Assembly: GCA_002353585.1 (NCBI GenBank)
Contig: DEJW01000005.1
Span: 1,031-65,030, forward strand
Source of the DNA: Prevotellaceae bacterium UBA2738
GTDB taxonomy: Bacteria > Bacteroidota > Bacteroidia > Bacteroidales > Bacteroidaceae
Direction of reading: 5' to 3'
DNA length: 64,000 bases
The translations under genes and the position numbers were made by a program. The notes under the pieces were generated by a model. That model saw only the letters and a program-made list of their open reading frames with translations, searched no databases and was not told the DNA's origin. This document shows, one piece after another, positions 1 through 8,611 of the stretch; the stretch's first letter is position 1, and the number at the start of each line of letters is the position of its first letter.

Positions 1-41
1 AACTGCTCCACTCCGCGATGTTGAATTTCGAAATGCGGATG

Positions 42-71
42 CAAAATTAGTAATTTTTTTTGAAATACCAA
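42..71 (-). promoter_or_regulatory. Putative Bacteroidetes promoter for a gene left of the window
   Basis: On the minus strand there is a -7 box TAATTTTG (42-49) and a TTG (69-71) 19 bp upstream, matching the Bacteroidetes pattern. It points off the left edge, so its target is not visible. Confidence 0.4.
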
Positions 72-122
72 AATATTCTGCGAATTTTTATGCGGTTTGA
101 GACTAAAATATTTTTTTACGGT

Positions 123-1079
123 ATGTTTACACATTATATAAGAATAGTGGCTGTAGCCCTGATTTTACTGGCATGGAGTGGGGGAGTGAGGGCTCAGATA
201 ACATATACGAAGCAGGACAGCCTGAAGGTGGTGAAACTGCTCAGTCAGGGTGCCAAGCAGAGGGTTAAGGCGAAGAAGGAACTGATGACTTACTATGGTA
301 ACCAGCTGAAGGGTGTGCCTTATGTGCCTGCTACTCTGGAGGTGAACAAGAGGGAACAGCTGGTGGTGAACATGAGGCAGATGGACTGCACCACGTTTGT
401 GGAAACGGTGCTGGCTCTTGCCATGACTACGGCTCAGAGTTCGCAGAGATGGGAGGACTATTGCAAGAATCTCACTAAAATAAGGTACGAGAATGGTGTG
501 ATGAAGGAATACCCCTCACGTAACCACTACTTTATATGGTGGGTGGAGAGCAATGGTAAACAGGGAATCGTAAAAACGTTAACGGGAACGGGAACTTTAA
601 CGGGAACGTTCTTGCGCTCCGTAGGTGCTCAGGCGAGCAAAGCTCGGAGTACGGGAACGGGAAAACAAGGTACAACATTATTTAAGGCTCAGAACATCCA
701 CATAGACTGGATGACGAAGCATTCGGATTCTTACCCCATGATGAAGGGTAACAAGCAGTTTGTCAGGGAGATAGCTGCGCACGAGAAGAAGACGGATGGC
801 AAGGTGATGATGTATATTCCGAGGGCTAACTTAGGACTGAGTCAGAAGAAGATGAAATGGGTGGAGAATGGCGATATTCTTGCTATCTGCACCAAGAAGA
901 AGGGATTGGACACTACGCACATAGGCATAGCAGAGTGGGGGAGCGACGGCAAACTGCACCTGCTGAATGCCTCGCAGATACATAAGAAGGTGGTGCTGGA
1001 GAGCATGTCACTGCAACAGTATATGACGAAGCATCCTTCACAACTGGGCGTGTGGGTAATTAAACCCATATTTAGGTGA
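123..1079 (+). CDS. DUF1460 family N-acetylmuramoyl-L-alanine amidase-like protein
   Basis: Predicted envelope enzyme of the DUF1460 family, which has an NlpC/P60-like papain fold and is thought to act on peptidoglycan peptides. The family hallmark MDCTTFVETVLAL, with the presumed catalytic Cys, lies about 85 residues in; GIAEW near the C-terminus probably contributes the His side. I start at 123 because MFTHYIRIVAVALILLAW followed by GGVRAQ is a clean signal peptide; an upstream ATG at 60 would add 21 residues before it. Oddly, codons around 577-665 encode a low-complexity Thr/Gly stretch made of AACGGG repeats and a hairpin that the family does not need, as if a small repeat had been inserted in frame. 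The family call is from motif recognition. Confidence 0.8.
   Translation: MFTHYIRIVAVALILLAWSGGVRAQITYTKQDSLKVVKLLSQGAKQRVKAKKELMTYYGNQLKGVPYVPATLEVNKREQLVVNMRQMDCTTFVETVLALAMTTAQSSQRWEDYCKNLTKIRYENGVMKEYPSRNHYFIWWVESNGKQGIVKTLTGTGTLTGTFLRSVGAQASKARSTGTGKQGTTLFKAQNIHIDWMTKHSDSYPMMKGNKQFVREIAAHEKKTDGKVMMYIPRANLGLSQKKMKWVENGDILAICTKKKGLDTTHIGIAEWGSDGKLHLLNASQIHKKVVLESMSLQQYMTKHPSQLGVWVIKPIFR
577..665 (+). repeat. In-frame AACGGG repeats with a nested hairpin
   Basis: Copies of AACGGG/GGGAAC (577-609 and 651-662) flank a nested inverted repeat: inner TGCTC-aggc-GAGCA (626-639) and outer CTCCG/CGGAG. The segment stays in frame within the DUF1460 gene and encodes Thr-Gly runs. Similar GGGAAC tracts occur at 46390, 47194 and 47391. 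Confidence 0.6.
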
Positions 1080-1103
1080 CAAGGTGACAAGGTACAAGGT
1101 GAC
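1074..1103 (+). repeat. Short AGGTGACA direct repeats at the DUF1460 stop codon
   Basis: AGGTGACA occurs twice back to back (1074-1089), followed by AGGTACA and AGGTGAC. The first copy contains the stop codon of the upstream gene. No function is apparent. Confidence 0.5.
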
Positions 1104-1138
1104 TGGGTCTTTTTTTCTGCAAAAAGTTACTAAAAAAC

Positions 1139-1190
1139 TTGCACACGTGAGAATAAATGTGTAATTTTGCACATTGAAAACTAATGTGCA
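1139..1190 (+). promoter_or_regulatory. tetR promoter with overlapping inverted-repeat operator
   Basis: A TTG (1139-1141), 20 bp, then TAATTTTG (1162-1169) form a full Bacteroidetes promoter. The inverted repeat TGCACATT (1168-1175) / AATGTGCA (1183-1190), perfect over 8 bp with a 7-bp spacer, covers the expected transcription start. That is the usual position and shape of a TetR autoregulatory operator. Confidence 0.65.
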
Positions 1191-1196
1191 ATAAAT

Positions 1197-1787
1197 ATGT
1201 CAATAAGCAAAACAAGACAAGTATTGGTAGATGTTGCCCGTCAGCTATTCGCTAAAAGCGGCATGGAAAATACTACGATGAATGACATTGCCCAGGCATC
1301 AGGCAAGGGTCGTCGTACATTATATACATATTTCAGCAGTAAGGAGGAAATATATGCTGCTGTGATAGAGTCAGAGCTGGAGAGACTCTCTGACAAACTG
1401 GATGAGGTGGTTGCCATGAAAATGAGTCCACAGGAGAAAATCATTGAACTGATATACACACATCTGCGCTCAATACGTGAGTCAGTGGTGAGAAATGGTA
1501 ATCTGCGTGCTGAGTTCTTCAGAAACATCTGGATGGTGGAGAAATGCAGAAAGAAGTTTGATGCAGACGAGATAGACATATTCCGCAAAGTGTATGCAGA
1601 GGGCAAGGCTGATGGCGAGTTTGACATAGACAATGTGGATATGGTGGCTGACATAACACACTACTGCATAAAGGGATTGGAAGTACCTTATATATATGGT
1701 AGGATAGGTCATGGAATGACTGACGACAGTTCACGTCCGCTGGTGGCAAAATTCGTATATGGAGCTCTGCGCAAGAATGGACTGTAA
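1197..1787 (+). CDS. TetR/AcrR family transcriptional regulator
   Basis: A 196-aa one-component repressor of the TetR family. The N-terminal HTH is clear: residues about 26-47 contain TMNDIAQASGKGRRTLYTYF followed by SSKEEIYAAV, as in typical TetR_N domains. The C-terminal all-helical half, which would bind ligand and dimerise, has no recognisable subfamily signature. fabG starts 58 bp downstream in the same direction with no terminator between, so the two probably form one unit and the regulator may respond to an acyl-CoA or lipid signal; that is inference. The inverted repeat just upstream suggests autorepression. Start is the ATG 28 nt past the -7 box. Confidence 0.88.
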   Translation: MSISKTRQVLVDVARQLFAKSGMENTTMNDIAQASGKGRRTLYTYFSSKEEIYAAVIESELERLSDKLDEVVAMKMSPQEKIIELIYTHLRSIRESVVRNGNLRAEFFRNIWMVEKCRKKFDADEIDIFRKVYAEGKADGEFDIDNVDMVADITHYCIKGLEVPYIYGRIGHGMTDDSSRPLVAKFVYGALRKNGL

Positions 1788-1845
1788 GCACAGAAAGTAA
1801 AGGATTAAACAAATAATATTATAAACTTAACATTCAGTTACTTAA

Positions 1846-2604
1846 ATGGGACTTTTAACAGGTAAGACAGCATTGGTAACAGGTGCTGCTCGTGGCATCG
1901 GCAAGGCCGTAGCAATGAAGTTTGCTCAGGAAGGCGCTAACATAGCTTTCACTGACCTCGTACTTAATGACGATATGGCTAAAGGCCTTGAGGAGACTCG
2001 TAAAGAGATAGAGGCTCTGGGCGTTACATGTAAGGCGTATGCTGGTAATGCTGCTGACTTTGAAGAGACTGAGAAGGTGGTAAAGCAGATAAAGGAAGAT
2101 TTTGGCACCATCGACGTGCTGGTTAACAATGCTGGTATCACTAAGGACGGACTGATGCTGAGAATGAGCGAGGCTCAGTGGGATGCTGTGTTGAACGTAA
2201 ACCTGAAGTCTGCATTCAACTTCATACATGCATGTGCACCTATAATGTTGCGCCAGCGTGGTGGTTCAATAATCAACATGTCAAGTGTGGTTGGTGTGCA
2301 TGGTAATGCAGGACAGTGTAACTACTCAGCTTCTAAGGCTGGAATGATAGGACTGGCTAAGTCAATAGCTCAGGAACTGGGACCTAAGGGTGTGCGTGCT
2401 AATGCTGTGGCTCCTGGATTTATTGAGACCGCTATGACAGCTCAGCTGCCTGAAGAGATTCGTGCTGACTGGATGAAGAAGATTCCGCTTCGTCGTGGTG
2501 GTCAGGTTGAGGATATCGCTAATGTGTGTCTGTTCCTGGCATCAGATATGTCAAGCTATGTATCTGGACAGGTGATACAGATAGATGGCGGTATGAACAT
2601 GTAA
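1846..2604 (+). CDS. fabG: 3-oxoacyl-[acyl-carrier-protein] reductase FabG
   Basis: NADPH-dependent short-chain dehydrogenase that reduces 3-ketoacyl-ACP in each round of type II fatty-acid elongation. The 252-aa length fits the family. Visible motifs: cofactor loop TGAARGIG (12-19), NNAG (94-97), and catalytic Ser147, Tyr160 and Lys164 in the YxxxK context. The C-terminal IQIDGGMNM ending is typical of bacterial FabG. It follows the TetR gene and precedes an RluA-type pseudouridine synthase. Other SDR oxidoreductases are possible in principle, but the close FabG pattern (SSVVG, NYSASKAG, VAPGFIETAMT) makes this call firm. Confidence 0.92.
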   Translation: MGLLTGKTALVTGAARGIGKAVAMKFAQEGANIAFTDLVLNDDMAKGLEETRKEIEALGVTCKAYAGNAADFEETEKVVKQIKEDFGTIDVLVNNAGITKDGLMLRMSEAQWDAVLNVNLKSAFNFIHACAPIMLRQRGGSIINMSSVVGVHGNAGQCNYSASKAGMIGLAKSIAQELGPKGVRANAVAPGFIETAMTAQLPEEIRADWMKKIPLRRGGQVEDIANVCLFLASDMSSYVSGQVIQIDGGMNM

Positions 2605-2634
2605 TATGCTAAAAAACAGCTAATTATATACGCG

Positions 2635-3306
2635 ATGACTGTTCTTTACGAAGATAATCACGTTATAATAGTAAATAAACAGAGTGGGGAAATCGTTCAG
2701 GGTGATAAGACTGGCGATATTCCCCTTTCTGATATTGTAAAACAATGGATTAAGGAAAAACACAATAAGCCTGGAAATGTGTTCTTGGGGGTGGTTCACA
2801 GGCTTGACAGACCAGTGGCTGGTGTGGTGGTTTTTGCCAAGACATCTAAGGCTCTGGCTCGATTAAACGCCATGTTTGCCAAGCATGACGAGGTAAAGAA
2901 GACTTATTGGGCAGTTACCAAGAATTGTCCTAAGGAAACTGAGGGAACTTTGACTCACTGGTTGGTGAGAAATGAAAAACAGAATAAATCGTACGCTTAC
3001 GACAAAGAAGTTCCTGGATCAAAAAAAGCTGTGCTGGATTACAAGGTTATAAAATCTTTGGACAGATATCATGTTTTGGAAATTCATCTGCACACAGGCA
3101 GACATCACCAGATAAGATGTCAGCTTGCAAAAATCGGTTGTCCAATAAAAGGCGATTTGAAATACGGAGCTGAAAGAAGCAACAAAGACGGAAGCATTTC
3201 TCTGGTTTCAAGACAGGTGGAATTTACTCATCCAGTTTCTAAGGATTTTATCAACATTACAGCACCTTTGCCAAAAAACGACATCTGGAGTCATTTTGAT
3301 ATGTGA
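2635..3306 (+). CDS. RluA family RNA pseudouridine synthase
   Basis: Isomerises uridine to pseudouridine in rRNA or tRNA. The catalytic motif HRLDRPVAGV is at residues 55-64, with Asp58 as nucleophile; the second conserved block HTGRHHQIRCQL lies near residue 155. At 223 aa it is a compact form without an N-terminal S4 domain, close to RluA/TruC in size, so the exact target position cannot be assigned. It starts at the ATG 30 bp after fabG and is convergent with the TamL-like gene. Confidence 0.88.
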   Translation: MTVLYEDNHVIIVNKQSGEIVQGDKTGDIPLSDIVKQWIKEKHNKPGNVFLGVVHRLDRPVAGVVVFAKTSKALARLNAMFAKHDEVKKTYWAVTKNCPKETEGTLTHWLVRNEKQNKSYAYDKEVPGSKKAVLDYKVIKSLDRYHVLEIHLHTGRHHQIRCQLAKIGCPIKGDLKYGAERSNKDGSISLVSRQVEFTHPVSKDFINITAPLPKNDIWSHFDM

Positions 3307-3375
3307 ATCAGCATTATGATAAATAGCATATTTTAGACTCTAATTTATCCTCTCCTCTGTTCAAATTCTAAATTA

Positions 3376-5592
3376 TCAGAAAGGTAATCCTACTGCAAAG
3401 TGCAGAGCATAGTCTCTTGAGAAATTGTGATGAGCGATTGGGAAATGTTCTTCGTTGTTGGTGTATGCAGGATTGATGGCTTTCATTCCAAGATCAAGTC
3501 TTACAATGAAATAATCGAAATTAAGTCTTAATCCCACACCATAACTTACAGCCATTTCGTCATAAATACTTTTCAGCTTGAAATTTCCGCCTGGCTGGTC
3601 GTCATATTGTCTGATTGTCCAGATATTTCCTGCATCAATAAATAAGGCTCCCTGAAATTTCCAGAACAAATCTGTTCTAAGTTCGGCATTAAGGTCTATC
3701 TTGATATCACCAGTCTGGTTGATGAAGTCTATTCGTCCGTCAGTACCAATAAATCTGCCAGGTCCTAAAGTGCGCACATTCCATCCCCTAACGCTGTTGG
3801 CACCACCTCCGAAATAGCGTTTCTCGAAAGGTATCATCGAACTGTTGCCGTATGGCACTGCTACACCTATTCTGCTGTGCAAAGCCAGTGTGTTGCGATA
3901 ATCAAGTTTGAAAAGATGTGTGTAATCAGCATCAATTTTAACATACTGGGCAAAGGCTACATTGGCAACCTTATACTGCCCTAAGTCATTCTTCTGGAAA
4001 TTTAAGCTACTGGCAAATCCATAGAGAATGTTACCTGCTGTTTCTATGTTGGTTCTCAGTATGTTACTACCATCATTATAATTAAAGCCAAAGCCTATCT
4101 TCATGATGAACAAATCCTCGTAGTTATACCTAAGAATGGCATTTCTGCGAGTTTCAGAGTCCAGATAATCCCTCTTGAAAGTCTCTGAAATCCAAGGCAT
4201 TCTGATATAGTTAAGGTCTAACAAATCGAAGACATACCCTACCCTGCCCTTGTAGGAATTCCAACGGTAGCGCCATGATGTGGTCAAGACATTACGATGA
4301 AACTCAGGACGGCTCTGAATGTTGTAAGTGATTGGAAATTCGGTAGTTGCGTCATGACTGCGTTGGAATTTCTTTGACAGCCAAGGCATAATAAACTTAG
4401 GGAATGTGAGTTTAGTTTCCACACCTAACTCAAGGTAATTGCTGTTCTCATAGCCCTCCAGCCCCCTGATTGCCTCGAAGGCTCCACGAAGCTGAACAGA
4501 CAACTGTTCGCTACCATGAAAGATATTCCTGTTTTCATAGGTTACGGAGAGAGCTGCTCCGAAGTCACCAGCAGTATTGGTGCCCTCAGGCTGAATCTGG
4601 ATGGAATGCGGTTTGCGACGAGCTACCTGAATGTTGACATCCAACTCATTGCTGTTAGGAACCTCTGTAAAATGGATGTTGGTGGAACGGATAGCCTTTA
4701 GTCTCGCATATTTATTGTAGGTCTGCTGAACCTTCTTTGAGCTATACAGGTCGCCACTCTCTATAAGGTTACTGTTTTCGAGCGTTGAGGGTCGGATATT
4801 CAACTCCTGACCAGGTATGGCATTATAGGAAACATTACGGATGGTGTAATATGGATGCTGGGCAAGTGAATCACGTGAACTTCTGCGATAAAGTCCGAGA
4901 AGCATGGTGATATCGACTGTCTTATCCACCTCAGAACTGTCAGCAATAAACGAGATATTCTCCTTATTAAAATAATAGTAGCCATGATCGTTGAGCCAGG
5001 TAGTAATTCTGTTTCTGGCAGAATAGAGCTCATTAATAGAGAAGCTCTCGCCCACCTTGAAGTCATTATCCAAAGGATAACTGCTTCTGAGCAAGGAGTC
5101 AATCCTAGTGTCACGAATATCGTATTTTACACTACGAAGAGTGTATTGCTGGTGGGGAGTGACATAATATGTTACGGTGGCTCTCTTCTTCTTGGTACTG
5201 ATGATAGGTGTCACCTCAGCATCGAGGTAACCCTTGTTTTGCATCACCACCTTGAGATTATTACAACTGGCATCGACCAGTGAAGAGTCTAACACTACTG
5301 GTGGCTCACCCCACTTCTTCAGTCGGCGATTGATAGCCTTGGTGGTGTCTCGTCCTGCCATAGAGTATATGCCCAATGGCACTTTAAGGGTAGAAAACCA
5401 CTTGGTGTTGGTCTTCTGGCGAATGTAGGATGACAGACCGTTGACACTGACGTTTTTGTCTGCTGAAACAACGTTATTCTGAGACAAAAGCAAGTCGTTT
5501 CCTTCAACGAATTTGGTACCATCACACGATGTCATTGCCACAAGAGACAGGGTGAGAAAGAATATGCCAAGTATGTGTTTTAGTGAATTCAC
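3376..5592 (-). CDS. tamL: BamA/TamA superfamily outer-membrane protein, TamL-like lipoprotein
   Basis: A 738-aa Omp85-superfamily protein. The N-terminus ends in a lipobox (LVAMTSC, Cys23), so it is predicted to be a lipoprotein, the property that distinguishes Bacteroidetes TamL from proteobacterial TamA. POTRA-like repeats occupy roughly residues 25-330 and the C-terminal half is the barrel, with the conserved RYFGGGANSVRGW (about residue 590) and a terminal Phe (FAVGLPF) typical of outer-membrane insertion signals. TamL is thought to work with TamB in outer-membrane assembly. The only good start is GTG (5590-5592); its promoter -7 box ends only 5 bp upstream, so this transcript would be nearly leaderless. 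TamL versus BamA is judged from the lipobox. Confidence 0.8.
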   Translation of the reverse strand: MNSLKHILGIFFLTLSLVAMTSCDGTKFVEGNDLLLSQNNVVSADKNVSVNGLSSYIRQKTNTKWFSTLKVPLGIYSMAGRDTTKAINRRLKKWGEPPVVLDSSLVDASCNNLKVVMQNKGYLDAEVTPIISTKKKRATVTYYVTPHQQYTLRSVKYDIRDTRIDSLLRSSYPLDNDFKVGESFSINELYSARNRITTWLNDHGYYYFNKENISFIADSSEVDKTVDITMLLGLYRRSSRDSLAQHPYYTIRNVSYNAIPGQELNIRPSTLENSNLIESGDLYSSKKVQQTYNKYARLKAIRSTNIHFTEVPNSNELDVNIQVARRKPHSIQIQPEGTNTAGDFGAALSVTYENRNIFHGSEQLSVQLRGAFEAIRGLEGYENSNYLELGVETKLTFPKFIMPWLSKKFQRSHDATTEFPITYNIQSRPEFHRNVLTTSWRYRWNSYKGRVGYVFDLLDLNYIRMPWISETFKRDYLDSETRRNAILRYNYEDLFIMKIGFGFNYNDGSNILRTNIETAGNILYGFASSLNFQKNDLGQYKVANVAFAQYVKIDADYTHLFKLDYRNTLALHSRIGVAVPYGNSSMIPFEKRYFGGGANSVRGWNVRTLGPGRFIGTDGRIDFINQTGDIKIDLNAELRTDLFWKFQGALFIDAGNIWTIRQYDDQPGGNFKLKSIYDEMAVSYGVGLRLNFDYFIVRLDLGMKAINPAYTNNEEHFPIAHHNFSRDYALHFAVGLPF

Positions 5593-5693
5593 GACACAAA
5601 GGTACGAAAAAAATAGTAATCTGCCAAGACGATAGAAATAAATGTATAATAAAAGGCTGACTTCACAGCCAGCCCTATACTATACAAAAACAT
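5589..5693 (-). other. Possible 34-codon upstream ORF overlapping the tamL start
   Basis: ATG at 5691-5693 opens a hydrophobic 34-aa frame (begins MFLYSIGLAVKSAF) that ends in TGA overlapping the GTG start of tamL (GTGA). It lies downstream of the promoter at 5740-5770 and would be translationally coupled to tamL. A GGCTG/CAGCC hairpin (5655-5670) followed by TTTTATT sits inside it and could attenuate. It may be chance. Confidence 0.25.
5597..5627 (-). promoter_or_regulatory. tamL proximal promoter
   Basis: Minus-strand TTG (5625-5627), 20-bp spacer, TACCTTTG (5597-5604): a perfect Bacteroidetes promoter. Initiation would fall within a few bases of the GTG start codon. Confidence 0.75.
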
Positions 5694-5739
5694 TATGAAC
5701 TTTATCTTATTAACAAAAATATCTTACTGATTTCGAATG

Positions 5740-5770
5740 CAAAGGTACGACGATTCTACAAAATACACAA
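5740..5770 (-). promoter_or_regulatory. Second promoter upstream of tamL
   Basis: Minus-strand TTG (5768-5770), exactly 20 bp, TACCTTTG (5740-5747). Initiation near 5733 would give a leader of about 140 nt that includes the GGCTG/CAGCC hairpin and the small upstream ORF. The rest of the 316-bp gap holds this promoter, the proximal promoter and the rpiB terminator. Confidence 0.65.
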
Positions 5771-5839
5771 TACCTAATATTGGGTATTTTACCTTGTCCC
5801 CATATTTAGGTATGTCAAAAAACCAGTATGATACATAAC

Positions 5840-5876
5840 AAAAAAAGTCAGTACACTCACTGAGAAATGTACTGAC
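5840..5876 (-). terminator. Rho-independent terminator of tkt-rpiB
   Basis: Perfect 9-bp stem GTCAGTACA (5847-5855) / TGTACTGAC (5868-5876), followed on the minus strand by seven T (5840-5846). It lies 32 bp after the rpiB stop. Confidence 0.85.
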
Positions 5877-5908
5877 CTACCTTATTATATTATTAAAAAG
5901 GTGTTGGC

Positions 5909-6340
5909 TTAAATCTTGTCTATGCGCAACTGATGGCGACCAGCCTCAAATGGAGTTTTGAGGAACTCATCGATCATTACACCACACTCACGATTAGTGA
6001 TGAAACGACCAGGGAAAACAATACAGTTAGCATTGTTATGCTGACGCATGAGATGAGCAATCTCGACATTCCATGCAAGTCCTGCACGCACACCATGATG
6101 CTTGTTGAGAGTGATAGCCATGCCCTGACCAGAGCCACAAATGGCGATACCACAACTTACAACACCAGACTCGATGTCCTCAGCAAGAGGATGAGCAAAA
6201 TCAGGATAGTCACAAGAGCGGTCGCTATATGTGCCATAATCCTTATACTCGATACCCTTTTCCTCTAAATACTGAAGTACATACTGCTTGAGAGGGAAAC
6301 CTGCATGGTCGCAAGCGACACCAATAATTTTAATTTCCAT
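5909..6340 (-). CDS. rpiB: Ribose-5-phosphate isomerase B
   Basis: Interconverts ribose 5-phosphate and ribulose 5-phosphate in the non-oxidative pentose phosphate pathway. A 143-aa RpiB/LacAB-fold protein with the family's active-site features: ACDHAG near residue 9, the catalytic Cys68 in ICGSGQGM, and HNNANC (101-106). Other LacAB isomerases look similar, but pairing with transketolase in one operon (27-bp gap) supports the ribose substrate. The transcript ends at the strong terminator just downstream. Confidence 0.93.
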   Translation of the reverse strand: MEIKIIGVACDHAGFPLKQYVLQYLEEKGIEYKDYGTYSDRSCDYPDFAHPLAEDIESGVVSCGIAICGSGQGMAITLNKHHGVRAGLAWNVEIAHLMRQHNNANCIVFPGRFITNRECGVMIDEFLKTPFEAGRHQLRIDKI

Positions 6341-6367
6341 AGCTTTTTGATTTGTTTAAATTAATAG

Positions 6368-8398
6368 TTATGATAGAATAGATTTTACTTGTTTATATAC
6401 ATTTTCGGCTGTGTAGCCCAGTTTCTCGTCGAGAACCTTATAAGGTGCAGAGAAACCGAAACTGTCGAGACCCCAAACCTTAGACTTAGGGTCGGCACCA
6501 ATGAGGAATGACTGGAGGTTGACAGGTAGTCCTGCTGTAAGACCAAACACCTTGGCTCCGACAGGTATGACAGACTGCTGATAATCAAGAGGTTGCTCGC
6601 GGAACAAGCCCTCAGAAGGAACACTTACGATGCGAACCTTGATGCCCTCCTTACGAAGCAGCTCTGCCCCACTCTGCAATGTTGACACCTCAGAACCTGA
6701 GGCTACACAGACGATATCAGGATTAGCATCTGACTCACCTATTATATATGCACCCTTACGAGCCTGAGCATAGTCAGTTGTTGCAGGCAGATTCTCTATG
6801 TTCTGACGAGAGAGAATCAAGGCTGTTGGTGTAGCCATATTCTCCATTGCCATAGCCCATGCCACTGTGGTTTCCTCAGCATCGGCAGGACGAAGTACAA
6901 GGGTTGATGGTTTGCCAGCATGGTTACGGAGTTTCTCCATAAGCCTTATCTGAGCCTCCTGCTCCACAGGCTGGTGGGTAGGTCCGTCTTCACCAACGCG
7001 GAAGGCATCATGTGTCCATATAAACTTAATAGGTACATGCATGAGAGCAGCCATACGGATGGCAGGCTTCATATAGTCGGAGAAGACGAAGAAGGTGCCA
7101 CAGGCAGGAATAACGCCACCATGAAGAGCCATACCGATGCAGCAGCATGCCATAGTGAGCTCAGACACACCAGCCTGGAAGAATGCACCACCAAAGTCGT
7201 CCTTGGTCAGGGCACGAGTCTTCTTGAGGAATCCGTCTGTCTTATCTGAGTTAGAAAGGTCTGCTGAAGCACATATCATATTAGGCACCTGCTCGGCAAG
7301 GAGTCCGAGACAAGCAGAGCCAGCAGCACGAGTAGCTGCACCAGCCTTCTGCTGGAGGGATGACCAGTCAACCTTTGGTGCCTTGCCAGCAAACCAGTCT
7401 TTAACCTGGGCTGCTTTCTCTGGGTTAGCCTTAGCCCAAGCCTCTTCTTCCTTATAACGCTCAGCACAAATCGCAGAGAGTTCTGCATCACGCTTAGCAT
7501 ACATTTCCTTTACATCGTCAAAAATCTGGAATGGATTGTCTATGTCACCACCAAGATTCTTTATGGTATTAACGTATGCATCGCCTCCAAGAGGTGCACC
7601 ATGTGTCTTGCAGTTTGCCTCGTAAGAGGTGCCATCTTCCTTCAGGGCACCCTTACCCATGATACACTTACCAATGATGAGTGTAGGCTGTCCCTTTACA
7701 TTCTGTGCCTCTTCTATGGCAGAACGAATCTGGTTGACATCATTACCGTTGATTTCGATAACATACCAGCCAAGAGCACGATACTTGGCAGCTGTATCCT
7801 CATTCATGACCTCCTTAGTCTCAGTGGAGAGCTGGATATCGTTGGAATCATAGAACATGATGAGATTATCAAGACCCAACGTAGAGGCTATGCGAGCACT
7901 ACCCTGAGAAATCTCTTCCTGAATGCCACCATCAGAAATATAGGTGTAAATAGTTTCCTTAGCAAAGGTAGGGTTGCCAGTGTGAGCAGCAAGGAACTTA
8001 GCAGCTATAGCAGCACCAACAGCATAGGTGTGTCCCTGTCCCAAAGGACCAGAGGTGTTCTCAATGCCACGAGCTATCTCAAACTCAGGATGACCAGTAG
8101 TAGGACTACCCCACTGACGCAAGTTTGCTATCTCGTCGAGAGAGAACATTCCGCAAAGGCACAACTCGCCATAAAGCATAGGAGCCATGTGACCAGGATC
8201 AAGGAAGAAACGGTCTCTGCCCATCCATGACGGATTCTTTGGGTCGCGAATAAGATATTCGGAATACAAAACATTGATAAAATCAGCTCCGCCCATAGCT
8301 CCACCAGGGTGTCCTGACTTTGCTTTCTCTACAGATGCAACAGACAGAATGCGGATGTTGTCTGCTGCATGGTTCATTGTCTTTATGTCGTTTTTCAT
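6368..8398 (-). CDS. tkt: Transketolase
   Basis: TPP-dependent enzyme that moves two-carbon units between ketoses and aldoses in the pentose phosphate pathway. Full length at 676 aa. Recognisable pieces: AKSGHPGGAMGGAD near the N-terminus, GPLGQGHTYAVGAAIAAKF, the TPP/Mg motif region around SDGGIQEE, and the pyrimidine-domain segments FQAGVSELTMACC and THDAFRVGEDGPTHQP. First gene of an operon with rpiB. Start is the ATG at 8396-8398; an internal Met at residue 8 (MNHAADN) is an alternative start, since the family homology begins there. Confidence 0.95.
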   Translation of the reverse strand: MKNDIKTMNHAADNIRILSVASVEKAKSGHPGGAMGGADFINVLYSEYLIRDPKNPSWMGRDRFFLDPGHMAPMLYGELCLCGMFSLDEIANLRQWGSPTTGHPEFEIARGIENTSGPLGQGHTYAVGAAIAAKFLAAHTGNPTFAKETIYTYISDGGIQEEISQGSARIASTLGLDNLIMFYDSNDIQLSTETKEVMNEDTAAKYRALGWYVIEINGNDVNQIRSAIEEAQNVKGQPTLIIGKCIMGKGALKEDGTSYEANCKTHGAPLGGDAYVNTIKNLGGDIDNPFQIFDDVKEMYAKRDAELSAICAERYKEEEAWAKANPEKAAQVKDWFAGKAPKVDWSSLQQKAGAATRAAGSACLGLLAEQVPNMICASADLSNSDKTDGFLKKTRALTKDDFGGAFFQAGVSELTMACCCIGMALHGGVIPACGTFFVFSDYMKPAIRMAALMHVPIKFIWTHDAFRVGEDGPTHQPVEQEAQIRLMEKLRNHAGKPSTLVLRPADAEETTVAWAMAMENMATPTALILSRQNIENLPATTDYAQARKGAYIIGESDANPDIVCVASGSEVSTLQSGAELLRKEGIKVRIVSVPSEGLFREQPLDYQQSVIPVGAKVFGLTAGLPVNLQSFLIGADPKSKVWGLDSFGFSAPYKVLDEKLGYTAENVYKQVKSILS

Positions 8399-8445
8399 TA
8401 TAAAAAAGAAATTTGTTTTTAGTTACTCGGAAAACTATTTGAGTT

Positions 8446-8475
8446 CAAAGTTAATACATTTTTTTTACTTAACAA
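8446..8475 (-). promoter_or_regulatory. tkt-rpiB promoter
   Basis: Minus-strand TTG (8473-8475), 19 bp, TAACTTTG (8446-8453), about 50 bp upstream of the tkt ATG. Confidence 0.65.
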
Positions 8476-8545
8476 CAATTTGTCGTGAGTTTTTTTGTCA
8501 TAAAATATTTTTTATACACATTATTAACTTATTTTATTCCTCAGC

Positions 8546-8577
8546 TTTGCAAAATAGAAGAAATTTTATTAACTTTG
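8546..8577 (+). promoter_or_regulatory. ftsK promoter
   Basis: TTTG (8546-8549), 20 bp, TAACTTTG (8570-8577). The ftsK ATG follows 34 bp later. Divergent from the tkt promoter. Confidence 0.75.
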
Positions 8578-8611
8578 CATTCATATTCCCAAAAGAAAAC
8601 GAAAAACTAAA

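Noticed and set aside
60..122. Extended N-terminus of the DUF1460 protein from ATG 60
   Set aside because: It would place 21 residues before a good signal peptide; ATG 123 gives a normal one.
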